Shown here piece by piece: positions 17,123 to 24,411 of a DNA stretch of 41,695 nucleotides. Location of the stretch: NCBI GenBank assembly GCA_964345215.1, contig CAYFQH010000016.1, positions 1 through 41,695 on the forward strand, written 5' to 3'. The notes below the pieces were generated by a model. It made no database searches and had not been told where the DNA came from. It saw only the letters and a list, made by a program, of their open reading frames with translations. The first letter of the stretch is position 1. Each line of letters begins with the position of its first letter. The stretch comes from CAYFQH01 sp964345215 (GTDB taxonomy: Bacteria > Bacillota > Clostridia > Christensenellales > Aristaeellaceae). A program made the translations under genes and the position numbers.

Positions 17123-17806
17123 ATGACCTTATTACCTGCACTGGATGAGCGTCTGCAAGGCGCCTTTGACCTTTATCCCCATTGTAATACCGGAGTCGAT
17201 ATCGGCTGTGACCATGGCCACCTGCCCCTTCATTTATTGGTTAAAAACCGATGCAATAACATGATTTTAACCGACATTAGTCCAAAGGCTTTAAGAAAAG
17301 GGCAACAATTAATGGAAAATTACCAATTGACCAGCCGTAGCCAATGCCTTGTGGGCAATGGCCTAAGCCCTCTAACCCAAAAAGTGGATGCCCTTAGTAT
17401 TTTAGGCATGGGCGGCAATACCATTTGCCAAATTTTACTGGCCCACCCTGAAAAGCTTAAGCAGGCCGACCTTATCCTTTCAGCCCATACCCAAACCGAT
17501 AAAATTAGGGCCGTGCTGCCTACTTTAGGCTACCGCCTTGTTAACGAGGCAGTGATTAAGGCTAACCGCCGCTATTATGTTCTTATGAAAGCCCAACCGG
17601 GAACAGCTGCCTACAGCCAAAAAGAACTGCTTTTAGGCCCCCTGCTCCTTCAAAAAAAGGATGAAAAAACCCTGGCGTACTGGCAATGGCAACAGCAGGT
17701 TTTTAAAAAGGCCCTTTTAGGCCAGGAGCAGAGCACCACCCCCTTAACCAAAGAAAAGCAATTTGCAAAAACCTATCTGAGATATTTGGAGGAAGTGTGC
17801 TTATGA
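17123..17806 (+). CDS. trmK: tRNA (adenine(22)-N1)-methyltransferase TrmK
   Basis: A 227-residue class I SAM-dependent methyltransferase. Motif I is GVDIGCDHGHLPLHLL near residues 25-40, followed by ILTDISPKALRKG, LSILGMGGNTICQIL and LILSAHTQTDKIR, all typical of TrmK/YqfN, which modifies A22 of tRNA. Its pairing with a NIF3-family gene, with an ATGA stop–start overlap at 17803, is the classic Firmicutes arrangement. AAAGGAGTTCCT precedes the ATG. Confidence 0.9.
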   Translation: MTLLPALDERLQGAFDLYPHCNTGVDIGCDHGHLPLHLLVKNRCNNMILTDISPKALRKGQQLMENYQLTSRSQCLVGNGLSPLTQKVDALSILGMGGNTICQILLAHPEKLKQADLILSAHTQTDKIRAVLPTLGYRLVNEAVIKANRRYYVLMKAQPGTAAYSQKELLLGPLLLQKKDEKTLAYWQWQQQVFKKALLGQEQSTTPLTKEKQFAKTYLRYLEEVCL

Positions 17807-18567
17807 TGATAACAGTAGAGCATATTTATAACCTGATTAACCAGCTGGCCCCTTTTGAAACAGCAGAGCCCTGGGATAACGTAGGCTTGATTGTAGGCAA
17901 TAAAACCGATGAAGTAAAAGGTGTTTTATGTGCCCTTGACTGTACCCAAAAAGTCATTGACGAAGCCCTTTTGCTAGGTGCCAATGTTATTTTTACCCAT
18001 CATCCCCTTTTGTTTGATGCCACAAAGCAGCTTCATACCCATCAAGGAGAAGGGCTTCTTATTGCAAAATTGATTGAAAACCGTATTGCCTTAATCAGCG
18101 CCCACACCAATGGAGATTTAGCCTCTATGGGCACCAGCGATACCCTGGCTGCCCTTTTTGATTTAAAAGATTCCATCCGGGAAGGCTATGTGATTACCGG
18201 CACCCTGCCAGCCCCCCTAACCGGTGAAGCCCTGGCCCTTTTAGCCCAAGAGAAACTTCATTTTCCCACCAGGCGATACGGCGATCAGAATCGCCTAATT
18301 ACCCGATTATCCGTAGGTGCGGGGGCTTACGGCGAAGGCTGGGAAAAAGCTATGGCCCACGGAGCCCAGGGCTATTTAAGCGGCGAGTTTAAGCACCATG
18401 AAATTGTTGAAGGGGTAGCTCAAAGCATGGTTCTGATAGATGGAGGCCACTTTGCAACAGAAGTGCCGGGCCTGTTTTCTCTGGGCGAATGTTTACAAAA
18501 TGCCCTGAATGAATTACAATATAAAGTAGTCGTATATTACTCTTCTATACACCCTTATTTTATTTAA
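17803..18567 (+). CDS. NIF3-family dinuclear metal-binding protein
   Basis: A 254-residue NIF3/DUF34 (YqfO-like) protein. Metal-ligand motifs are visible: PWDNVGLIVG near the N-terminus, VIFTHHPLLF (two His), ISAHTNGD, YLSGEFKHHEI and LIDGGHFATE. It is short next to B. subtilis YqfO and lacks the inserted PII-like domain. Family members form toroidal hexamers, and the biochemical role is unsettled. The start is ATG 17803, overlapping the trmK stop; GTG 17797 and ATG 17806 are alternatives. Confidence 0.88.
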   Translation: MMITVEHIYNLINQLAPFETAEPWDNVGLIVGNKTDEVKGVLCALDCTQKVIDEALLLGANVIFTHHPLLFDATKQLHTHQGEGLLIAKLIENRIALISAHTNGDLASMGTSDTLAALFDLKDSIREGYVITGTLPAPLTGEALALLAQEKLHFPTRRYGDQNRLITRLSVGAGAYGEGWEKAMAHGAQGYLSGEFKHHEIVEGVAQSMVLIDGGHFATEVPGLFSLGECLQNALNELQYKVVVYYSSIHPYFI

Positions 18568-18620
18568 GGCTGTTTTAGAAGGTTGCTAGTATATATTCAT
18601 AATTTAAAGGAGGTTTTTTT

Positions 18621-19325
18621 ATGGAGCAGATAGAAATGCTTTGGCAATATCAACAAGCCGATATCGCAGCTGACCGCTTTGAAAACAAAATGCGCCGCTC
18701 CCCTAACAGGGTGAAGCTGATAAAAATACGCGATTTTATTTTAGAGCAACAAGAAGCCATTAAAGCCATTGAAAAAGAAGTTCTCTCTATGGCCGATCGG
18801 ATTGATATTTTAAAAGAAGCGGTGACCCGCACCAAAGAGCAGCTCACAGGGATAGCAACCCGTTTTGAGCAGGAAGCCCCTGCCACCCTTGACGAAGCGA
18901 AAGCCTATACCTCTGATTTAAAAAGGCTGCTGGAAACCATTACTCAGTACGAACAGGAGATTGGTCAAATCAGCCAACTTTCAAAAGAAAAAAATCAGCA
19001 CCAGTACGACATCCGCTTAAGTGCGGCCAAGAAGAAAAAAGAAATGGACGAAGTAAAGGCCGTTTACGACCAGGAGCTTCAAAGCCACACAAAGGAACTG
19101 GAAGAAAAGCGCCAGGAGGCTAAAGAGAGGGCAAAAGGCATTGAACCTGATTTACTTAATAAATACAGCGCCATTAAAGCCCACGTAACCCCGCCTATGG
19201 CCAAGCTGCTAAACGACCAGTGCGGCGGCTGCAATATGTCCCTTCCCTCGGCCACCTTAAGAAGCATTAAGTCCGACCATGCCATTATTGAATGTGAAAA
19301 CTGCGGCCGGATGCTTGTGCAATAA
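18621..19325 (+). CDS. Coiled-coil protein with C-terminal C4 zinc ribbon
   Basis: A 234-residue protein whose first ~180 residues are long charged helices predicted to form a coiled coil. It ends in a four-cysteine zinc ribbon, CGGCNMSLPS followed by IIECENCGRML. This architecture (zf-RING_7/CT398-like) is widespread and often lies next to NIF3 family genes in Clostridia. The molecular function is not established; nucleic-acid binding is a common guess. AAAGGAGGTTTTTTT precedes the ATG, and a terminator follows at 19336. Confidence 0.85.
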   Translation: MEQIEMLWQYQQADIAADRFENKMRRSPNRVKLIKIRDFILEQQEAIKAIEKEVLSMADRIDILKEAVTRTKEQLTGIATRFEQEAPATLDEAKAYTSDLKRLLETITQYEQEIGQISQLSKEKNQHQYDIRLSAAKKKKEMDEVKAVYDQELQSHTKELEEKRQEAKERAKGIEPDLLNKYSAIKAHVTPPMAKLLNDQCGGCNMSLPSATLRSIKSDHAIIECENCGRMLVQ

Positions 19326-19335
19326 GCATAAAAGT

Positions 19336-19366
19336 AAAAAGCCCTTAAAAGGCTTTTTGCTTTTTG
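19336..19366 (+). terminator. Terminator after the zinc-ribbon gene
   Basis: AAAAAGCC (19336-19343) pairs with GGCTTTTT (19351-19358), loop CTTAAAA, followed by a further T-rich stretch. Confidence 0.8.
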
Positions 19367-19440
19367 TTTAAAAGGCCCTTTTATAGGGAATGGGAAGGGT
19401 AGCGTATTTACTTTGTTTTATTTATATAGGAGGATGCCAA

Positions 19441-19782
19441 ATGAATAAAGTCGTCTTTTTTGCCTTCCAGGGGGAGAAAATGTGCTTTTTGCACCTGCTC
19501 TTTAATGCCATTGACATGAATAAAAAGGGCATTGAAACCAAAATCGTCATCGAGGGAAAGGCCACAGCCCTTATTCCAGCCATGATTGAAGAAGAAAATC
19601 CCCTCTTTAAACAGGTTGTGGATTTAAATTTAATCGACAGTGTATGTAAGGCTTGCGCCAATCAGATGGGCGTTCTTGCCTTTGTACAGGAAAAAACCTC
19701 CCTTCCTTTAAATGATGAGCTGATGGGTCACCCCCCAATGGCGCCTTATATTGAGAAAGGGTACCAGCTGATTACCTTATAA
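19441..19782 (+). CDS. DsrE-like small cytoplasmic protein
   Basis: A 113-residue protein starting NKVVFFAFQGEKMCFLHLL, with KTKIVIEG-like strand KIVIEGKATALIPAM and a C-terminal CKACANQMGVLAF segment. This matches the DsrE/YchN-like fold, small proteins linked to sulfur relay or of unknown role. The Cys pair (CKAC) could be redox active or bind metal, but this is inference. The ATG at 19441 follows ATAGGAGGATGCCAA; the frame open from 19390 is not needed. Confidence 0.7.
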   Translation: MNKVVFFAFQGEKMCFLHLLFNAIDMNKKGIETKIVIEGKATALIPAMIEEENPLFKQVVDLNLIDSVCKACANQMGVLAFVQEKTSLPLNDELMGHPPMAPYIEKGYQLITL

Positions 19783-19792
19783 CCCCGCTTAG

Positions 19793-19936
19793 GCGACCTA
19801 TCGTTTAACCGGTTTAAAGTCGCAACAAGATGCTATAGCAGCATCAAAGGTGCTGAATGAAGAAGATTCTTTTCAAAAGGGCTTTATCTGGAAAAGCGTG
19901 GTGCAAAACTTTGGCACGGGACTGCCTTTGCAATGA
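19793..19936 (+). pseudogene. Possible gene remnant, 47 sense codons without a start
   Basis: Within the 323-bp gap 19783-20105, one frame reads 47 sense codons ending at TGA 19936. The translation has protein-like composition (YRLTGLKSQQDAIAASKVLN, then FIWKSVVQNFGTGLPLQ) but no ATG and no ribosome site. I do not recognise a family. It may be a decayed gene end or chance. A 6-bp hairpin (GATGCT/AGCATC, 19829-19845) lies in the same stretch. Confidence 0.25.
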
Positions 19937-20030
19937 CCAGCATGCGGTAGAGTAGATGGATAGGACCAATTAACCTTTTTAATGCTTTGAGTTATTGCTT
20001 TATCTTGCATTTGGGTAAAATTTAAATAGT

Positions 20031-20064
20031 AAAAAAGCCTTGATTAAAAAATCAGGGCTTTTTA
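20031..20064. terminator. Bidirectional terminator between DsrE-like and HAD genes
   Basis: AAAAAGCCTTGATT pairs with AATCAGGGCTTTTT through a 13-14 bp stem with one G-T pair, with A and T tracts on both sides. It serves the convergent genes at 19441 (plus) and 20106 (minus). Confidence 0.85.
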
Positions 20065-20105
20065 ATTTCACTTTGTTAAGAGCTGGTCCTTCATTATTTT
20101 ATTGT

Positions 20106-20909
20106 TTATAAATAAGGAATCATAGCGGATAAACGCTCAAAGATTAAATGAGGTTTTACATCCGATTTTTTCTCATCCTCCAGGGTTGCTTCCCCGGTGA
20201 GAACCAAAATACTGGTCATGCCAAAGTTTACACCGGTGGCAATATCCGTGTAAAGCCGATCCCCTACCATCGCCAGTTCTTCTGCCTTCAGCCCTGTTTT
20301 TTTCAAAGCTTCGGTAACGATGCCTGTATGGGGTTTGCCAATTATTTCATCGGGCCGCCTGCCGGTGCTGGCTTCAATAAAAGCAATCATTGCACCGATA
20401 TCGGGGGCATAGCCTGTTTCCGTAGGGCAATTAAAGTCGGGATGGGTAGCAATGTAGGGCAGGCCTGCCCGCACAAAATCGCAAACATCTGTCATTTTTT
20501 GATAGTCCATGGTGGTATCGTAAGCAATTAACACATAATCCGGGGTTTTTTGATCAAATTCCAGGCCCATCTCTTCCAATTCTTCCCTTAGTTGCTCGTT
20601 GCCCAGCAAAAAGGGTTTCTTCCCGGGAAAAGTGCGAAGGGCATATTCACCGGCAGCCTGGCCGGAGGTTAATACGTGAATAAACTCTTGAGGTACATTC
20701 ATCTTTTTCAATTTTTGCTCGTATACCTTGCCTGATTTTGAGGAGTTGTTGGTTAAAAACAAGGTTTGCCTTCCGGATTTTTTACAGGCCTGCAAAAATT
20801 CAAGAGAGCCTTCCAGCAAATGATCACCTAAATAAAAAGTTCCGTCCATATCTAGCAAAAAGCATTTTACCTGGGCAAGTTTTTCCTGAATTTTATGGTC
20901 ATTCAACAT
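20106..20909 (-). CDS. NagD-like HAD-IIA phosphatase
   Basis: A 267-residue HAD-superfamily subfamily IIA hydrolase. Motif I is CFLLDMDGTFYLG, motif II LFLTNNSSKSG, motif III lysine lies in IIGKPHTGIV, and motif IV is AMVGDRLYTDIATG; the C2-type cap sits between II and III. Likely substrates are nucleotide or sugar monophosphates; NagD-like enzymes are broad, so none is assigned. It lies 19 bp downstream of the amino-acid ABC ATPase and is probably the last gene of that operon. AAAGGAGCTCGGATAAA precedes the ATG. Confidence 0.85.
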   Translation of the reverse strand: MLNDHKIQEKLAQVKCFLLDMDGTFYLGDHLLEGSLEFLQACKKSGRQTLFLTNNSSKSGKVYEQKLKKMNVPQEFIHVLTSGQAAGEYALRTFPGKKPFLLGNEQLREELEEMGLEFDQKTPDYVLIAYDTTMDYQKMTDVCDFVRAGLPYIATHPDFNCPTETGYAPDIGAMIAFIEASTGRRPDEIIGKPHTGIVTEALKKTGLKAEELAMVGDRLYTDIATGVNFGMTSILVLTGEATLEDEKKSDVKPHLIFERLSAMIPYL

Positions 20910-20928
20910 TTTATCCGAGCTCCTTTAA

Positions 20929-21654
20929 TTAAGTTAGTACTTTGCGCAAAAAATCCTGGGTTCGCTGCTCTTTAGGGTTACCAAACAGCTTTTCCGGCAC
21001 ATCTTGTTCAACAATCAGTCCTTCATCCATAAAGATAACCCGATCCCCCACTTCTCTTGCAAAGCCCATTTCGTGGGTTACAACCACCATGGTCATCCCC
21101 GTATCGGCCAAGTCCTTCATTACATCCAGCACTTCCCCTACCATTTCAGGGTCCAGGGCGCTGGTAGGCTCATCAAAAAGCATCACTTCCGGATTCATAG
21201 CCAAAGCCCTTACAATGGCAATACGCTGCTGCTGCCCACCAGATAATTGCTTTGGATACACTTTCGCCTTTTCCTCCAGCCCTACCCGTTTTAACAGGGT
21301 AATGGCCTTTTGGGTAGCTTCTTCCTTACTCATCAGCTTTAAGCTAACTGGGGCTAGGGTAATGTTATCAATAACATTACGGTGGGGAAATAGGTTGAAC
21401 TGCTGAAAAACCATGCCCATTTTTTGCCTTACTTTATTTATATTCACCTTGGGGCCTGTAATGTCCTCCCCGTCAAAGAAAATTTGCCCCCCTGTGGGCT
21501 GCTCAAGAAGGTTTAAACAGCGCAAAAAGGTTGATTTACCACTGCCTGAAGGCCCGATAATGACCACCCGGTCCCCATCTTGTATCTCTTGGTCGATGCC
21601 CCGGAGTACGTGTAAATCGCTAAAGGTTTTCTGCAAATTTTTAACGGTTATCAC
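20929..21654 (-). CDS. glnQ: Polar amino acid ABC transporter ATPase
   Basis: A 241-residue GlnQ-type ATPase with Walker A GPSGSGKST (34-42), Q-loop MVFQQFNLFPHRNV, signature LSGGQQQRIAIVRAL, Walker B VMLFDEPTSALDPE and switch VVTHEMGFA. The start is GTG 21654, with GGGAGG nine bases upstream; the frame continues to 21774 but only through the permease 3' end, and translating it gives a non-family hydrophobic tail. It overlaps the permease by 14 nt, implying coupling. The substrate class (Gln, Glu, Cys, Arg, His) cannot be fixed from sequence. Confidence 0.92.
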   Translation of the reverse strand: MITVKNLQKTFSDLHVLRGIDQEIQDGDRVVIIGPSGSGKSTFLRCLNLLEQPTGGQIFFDGEDITGPKVNINKVRQKMGMVFQQFNLFPHRNVIDNITLAPVSLKLMSKEEATQKAITLLKRVGLEEKAKVYPKQLSGGQQQRIAIVRALAMNPEVMLFDEPTSALDPEMVGEVLDVMKDLADTGMTMVVVTHEMGFAREVGDRVIFMDEGLIVEQDVPEKLFGNPKEQRTQDFLRKVLT

Positions 21655-22369
21655 CTTGGCGCAACCTCCCTTCCAGTTTTTGTATGAACAGAGTAAGGAT
21701 AGAAACAATAACAAAATAGAACACGGCCGAAATAATATAAGGGGTAAAGGCCGAATAGGTTCTGCTGCGCACATAGTCGGCAGCCTTGGTTAAATCTGTT
21801 AAGGCAATATAAGCCAGCACAGATGTTTCTTTAATCAGGGCGATAAATTCGTTGCACAGGGCCGGCAAAGATGCCTTTAAGGCCTGGGGCAATATGATTA
21901 AAGCCATGGTTTTGCTGCTTGAAAGGCCTAAGGAACGCCCGGCCTCCACCTGTCCTTTATCAACAGATAATATGCCGCCTCGGATGATTTCGGCCACATA
22001 AGCGGCGCTGTTTAAGCCACATACAATGGCTCCTAAAATCACCTTGTCCATACGAATCGCCGCAAAAACCCCATGAGCAAAAATGAGCACCTGTAGTAAA
22101 AGCGGAGTGCCCCGCACAACGCTAATGTAGGCCCCGGCAATTTTTCCTAAAAAGGTTGATTTGCCTTTTTTGGTTTTCGGTAACCTTAAAAGGGCCAAAA
22201 CCGTACCTAAAATAACCCCGATAATGGCAGCTGCAAAGGCTACCTGCAGGGTAACACCAAGCCCTTTTAAGTACTCCATATACCGGTTTTCGGAAATAAA
22301 ATTGATGTATATTTCTTTATAGATGTTTTCAAAAAAATTTCCTTGGCCGGACAAAACCTTTTCCTGCAT
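21641..22369 (-). CDS. Polar amino acid ABC transporter permease
   Basis: A HisM/GlnP-type permease, about 242 residues from ATG 22369. Family features are YLKGLGVTLQVAFAAAIIG, the SVVRGTPLLLQVL motif and the EAA loop EAGRSLGLSSSKTMALIILP. The frame stays open to 22477, but that region contains the promoter -10 (22471-22466), so the longest form cannot be made from it. Internal GTG/TTG codons (22447, 22426, 22417) are possible; ATG 22369 matches the usual family start just before the segment IYKEIYINFISENRY. The binding-protein gene is upstream, separated by a terminator. Confidence 0.85.
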   Translation of the reverse strand: MQEKVLSGQGNFFENIYKEIYINFISENRYMEYLKGLGVTLQVAFAAAIIGVILGTVLALLRLPKTKKGKSTFLGKIAGAYISVVRGTPLLLQVLIFAHGVFAAIRMDKVILGAIVCGLNSAAYVAEIIRGGILSVDKGQVEAGRSLGLSSSKTMALIILPQALKASLPALCNEFIALIKETSVLAYIALTDLTKAADYVRSRTYSAFTPYIISAVFYFVIVSILTLFIQKLEGRLRQGDNR

Positions 22370-22465
22370 GGTGCTCCATAGTTGTTCAAAATAATTTCCT
22401 CTCTGCGCCGCTTCCACTAACAGCAATCCAATCCCCCATTCCTTCACCTTAAATAAACCAAGTGC

Positions 22466-22471
22466 ATTATA
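22466..22471 (-). promoter_or_regulatory. Extended -10 promoter for permease–ATPase–HAD genes
   Basis: Minus-strand TGTTATAAT gives an extended -10 (TATAAT at 22471-22466) with only a weak -35. It lies between the terminator after the binding-protein gene and the permease, and would supply separate transcription of the distal genes. Confidence 0.5.
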
Positions 22472-22510
22472 ACACACTTAAAATCCTTTTCCTATACGGT
22501 AAAACGTGAT

Positions 22511-22534
22511 AAAAGGCAGTCATCACTGCCTTTT
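22511..22534 (-). terminator. Terminator-like stem-loop after the amino acid binding-protein gene
   Basis: AAAAGGCAGT and ACTGCCTTTT form a perfect 10-bp stem with a CATC/GATG loop and T residues on the minus strand. It separates the binding-protein gene from its permease, which has its own -10 element. Confidence 0.8.
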
Positions 22535-22557
22535 AAATTCACATGCCTTTATAAAAT

Positions 22558-23301
22558 TTATTCAGCTGCACTGGGAAAATATTTTTCAATCAACCCTTCC
22601 AAAGTGCCATCTTCCTGAATACGTTTAATGGTGGCGTTTACTGAAGCCAACAGCTCTTCATTCCCCTTGGTAAGGGCAATAGCGTAGGCTTCATCTTCAA
22701 AAGGCATTTCAACGATTTCAAGTTCTGGGTTATTTAAGGCCTTTAAAATGTTGGCCGCTACAGGGGCGTCAATAACCACCGCATCAATTTTTCCGTTAGC
22801 CAATTCCATAAAGGCATCTAAACCCTTGGGAAAGCGAAGGATTTCAGCATCGGGATATTCACTTACAATCAAGTCACCGGTAGTTCCTTCTTGTACGCCG
22901 ATAACGGCTTTTTGAAGGGCATCAAAATCGGTAACGGCACTGCCTTTTTTAATTACACAGGCTTGAATGGCATTATAGTAAGTATCGGAAAAATCGACGC
23001 TGATCATTCTTTCTTCCGTTACCGTCATTCCCGCAATGCCAATATCGGCTTTGCCGGAGTTAAGGGCAGGAATAATGGCCGGAAATTCCATCGCCTCTAC
23101 CTTAAAGGCCATGCCCAAGTCCTTTGCAACTTCGGCGGCAATGTCAATGTCCAAGCCTACGGTTTCTCCGCCTTCAATGTATTCAAAGGGAGGAAACTCG
23201 GGGTTGGTGGCAACAACCAGGATCTTTTCTTCCCCCAGGGCAATAGCGGCTGTAAGCAGTAACATGAATACCATACACAGGGCGGTTAATTTTTTCATCA
23301 T
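22558..23301 (-). CDS. Polar amino acid ABC transporter substrate-binding protein
   Basis: A 247-residue SBP_bac_3 family protein. The mature part begins ILVVATNPEFPPFEYIEGG, then VGLDIDIAAEVAKDLG, DIGIAGMTVTEER and VDFSDTYYNA, all classic for the family. The signal peptide (about 1-23) has no lipobox Cys and ends in ALG before EEK. Two ATGs (23301, 23298) follow TAGGAGGAGAAGATC. It is expressed from a near-consensus promoter and followed by a terminator, so it should be more abundant than its permease. Confidence 0.92.
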   Translation of the reverse strand: MMKKLTALCMVFMLLLTAAIALGEEKILVVATNPEFPPFEYIEGGETVGLDIDIAAEVAKDLGMAFKVEAMEFPAIIPALNSGKADIGIAGMTVTEERMISVDFSDTYYNAIQACVIKKGSAVTDFDALQKAVIGVQEGTTGDLIVSEYPDAEILRFPKGLDAFMELANGKIDAVVIDAPVAANILKALNNPELEIVEMPFEDEAYAIALTKGNEELLASVNATIKRIQEDGTLEGLIEKYFPSAAE

Positions 23302-23347
23302 GATCTTCTCCTCCTAAAATTCAGTGTTTACTCACTTGAATAAACTT

Positions 23348-23376
23348 ATTATAAATGGCCTTTTTCCCCTTGTCAA
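23348..23376 (-). promoter_or_regulatory. Near-consensus promoter of the amino acid binding-protein gene
   Basis: On the minus strand: TTGACA (23376-23371), 17-nt spacer, TATAAT (23353-23348); both hexamers are perfect. An imperfect inverted repeat (TTCA.GTG/CAC.TGAA, 23320-23340) sits just downstream in the leader and could be an operator. Confidence 0.85.
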
Positions 23377-23487
23377 TAGTTTTTTGAATTTTTATTCTAA
23401 TTATTGCATTATTATTCATTGGGTGCATCTTTACTTTTTTTTGAAAATGAAGTACATTATTCTTAACCAAGGAAAGGACTGAACTGC

Positions 23488-24354
23488 TTGATTCATGTAA
23501 TTATCAACCCTGTTGCCGGCAACGGCCATTCAGCAAAAGTTGGAGATCAAATTTGTGAAAAATTAAAAGAAAAAAACCTTCCCTTTACTGTAAGCACCAC
23601 CACCCACCCAGGCCACGCTAAAGTCCTTTCGGCCCAAGCCGCCCAAGAAGGCATAAAAACCGTTTTGAGCGTAGGGGGCGACGGTACCGCCTATGAGGTT
23701 ATTGCAGGCCTGGCTTTTACCGGTTCAGCCCTTGGCATTATTCCCGCCGGAACAGGAAACGACGTTATTAAAACCCTGGGCCTGCCTAAAAAGCCCTTGG
23801 AGGCCCTGGAACATATTTTAGACCACCCCCCCAAACAAATTGACCTTGGCCGCTATAACGACCATCTTTTTTTAAATGTTTGCGGTATGGGTTTTGACGT
23901 GGCGGTTCTTGAGCACTCGGAAAAAGCGAAAAAATACGTGCGGGGCTTGCTTCCTTATTTATATGGGCTGATTAAAACCATTATTACCTTTAAGCCCTCT
24001 CCCATGAAAATTTCGATTGACGGCAAAGCCCTTCCAGATGAGGCTTATTTAGTCTGTTCTGTTGCCAACGGCCGCTACATCGGCGGGGGCATTCCCATTG
24101 TCCCCAACGCCAACATTAACGATGGCCTGCTGGACGTGGTCATTGTAAAAAGTGTTCCAAACTATAAGCTGCCCAAATATTTGCCCGGCCTTTTAGGGGG
24201 CAAAATCTTAACTTTTCCCATTACTTCCCACTATTTATGTAAAAGTGTTACTATTGAATCAAGCAACATGAAAACCAATGTAGACGGCGAAATTTTACCC
24301 TTGAGTAAGGCCACCTTTGAGCCCCTGCCCCAGGCTTTGTGGGTTCATTACTAG
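23488..24354 (+). CDS. Diacylglycerol kinase-family lipid kinase
   Basis: A 288-residue DagK/YegS-type kinase. It carries VIINPVAGNG at the N-terminus, the nucleotide-binding VLSVGGDGTAYEVIAGL, and IIPAGTGNDVIKTLG. In Gram-positives such enzymes return diacylglycerol to phosphatidic acid. DgkB, YegS and sphingosine-kinase-like members cannot be separated here. The start is TTG 23488 with GGAAAGG about ten bases upstream. It may share a transcript with the next two genes. Confidence 0.88.
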   Translation: MIHVIINPVAGNGHSAKVGDQICEKLKEKNLPFTVSTTTHPGHAKVLSAQAAQEGIKTVLSVGGDGTAYEVIAGLAFTGSALGIIPAGTGNDVIKTLGLPKKPLEALEHILDHPPKQIDLGRYNDHLFLNVCGMGFDVAVLEHSEKAKKYVRGLLPYLYGLIKTIITFKPSPMKISIDGKALPDEAYLVCSVANGRYIGGGIPIVPNANINDGLLDVVIVKSVPNYKLPKYLPGLLGGKILTFPITSHYLCKSVTIESSNMKTNVDGEILPLSKATFEPLPQALWVHY

Positions 24355-24355
24355 T

Positions 24356-24369
24356 GTAGTTTATACTAC
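24356..24369 (+). repeat. Small inverted repeat in the gap before 24412
   Basis: GTAGT-TTAT-ACTAC lies just after the lipid-kinase stop. It could be a small operator or a weak hairpin; there is no T tract. Confidence 0.3.
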
Positions 24370-24411
24370 AAGCTTCCTTACAGCGCATATAGATGAAAGG
24401 ATGTGTAGCAA

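Noticed and set aside
19783..20105. A riboswitch, resembling the tetrahydrofolate class at GTAGAGTAGATGG (19946-19960)
   Set aside because: Only a short match is present and the rest of the consensus and a suitable downstream gene are missing.
21655..21774. Hydrophobic N-terminal extension of the GlnQ-type ATPase
   Set aside because: It is a frame through the permease 3' end; GTG 21654 with GGGAGG fits the family length.
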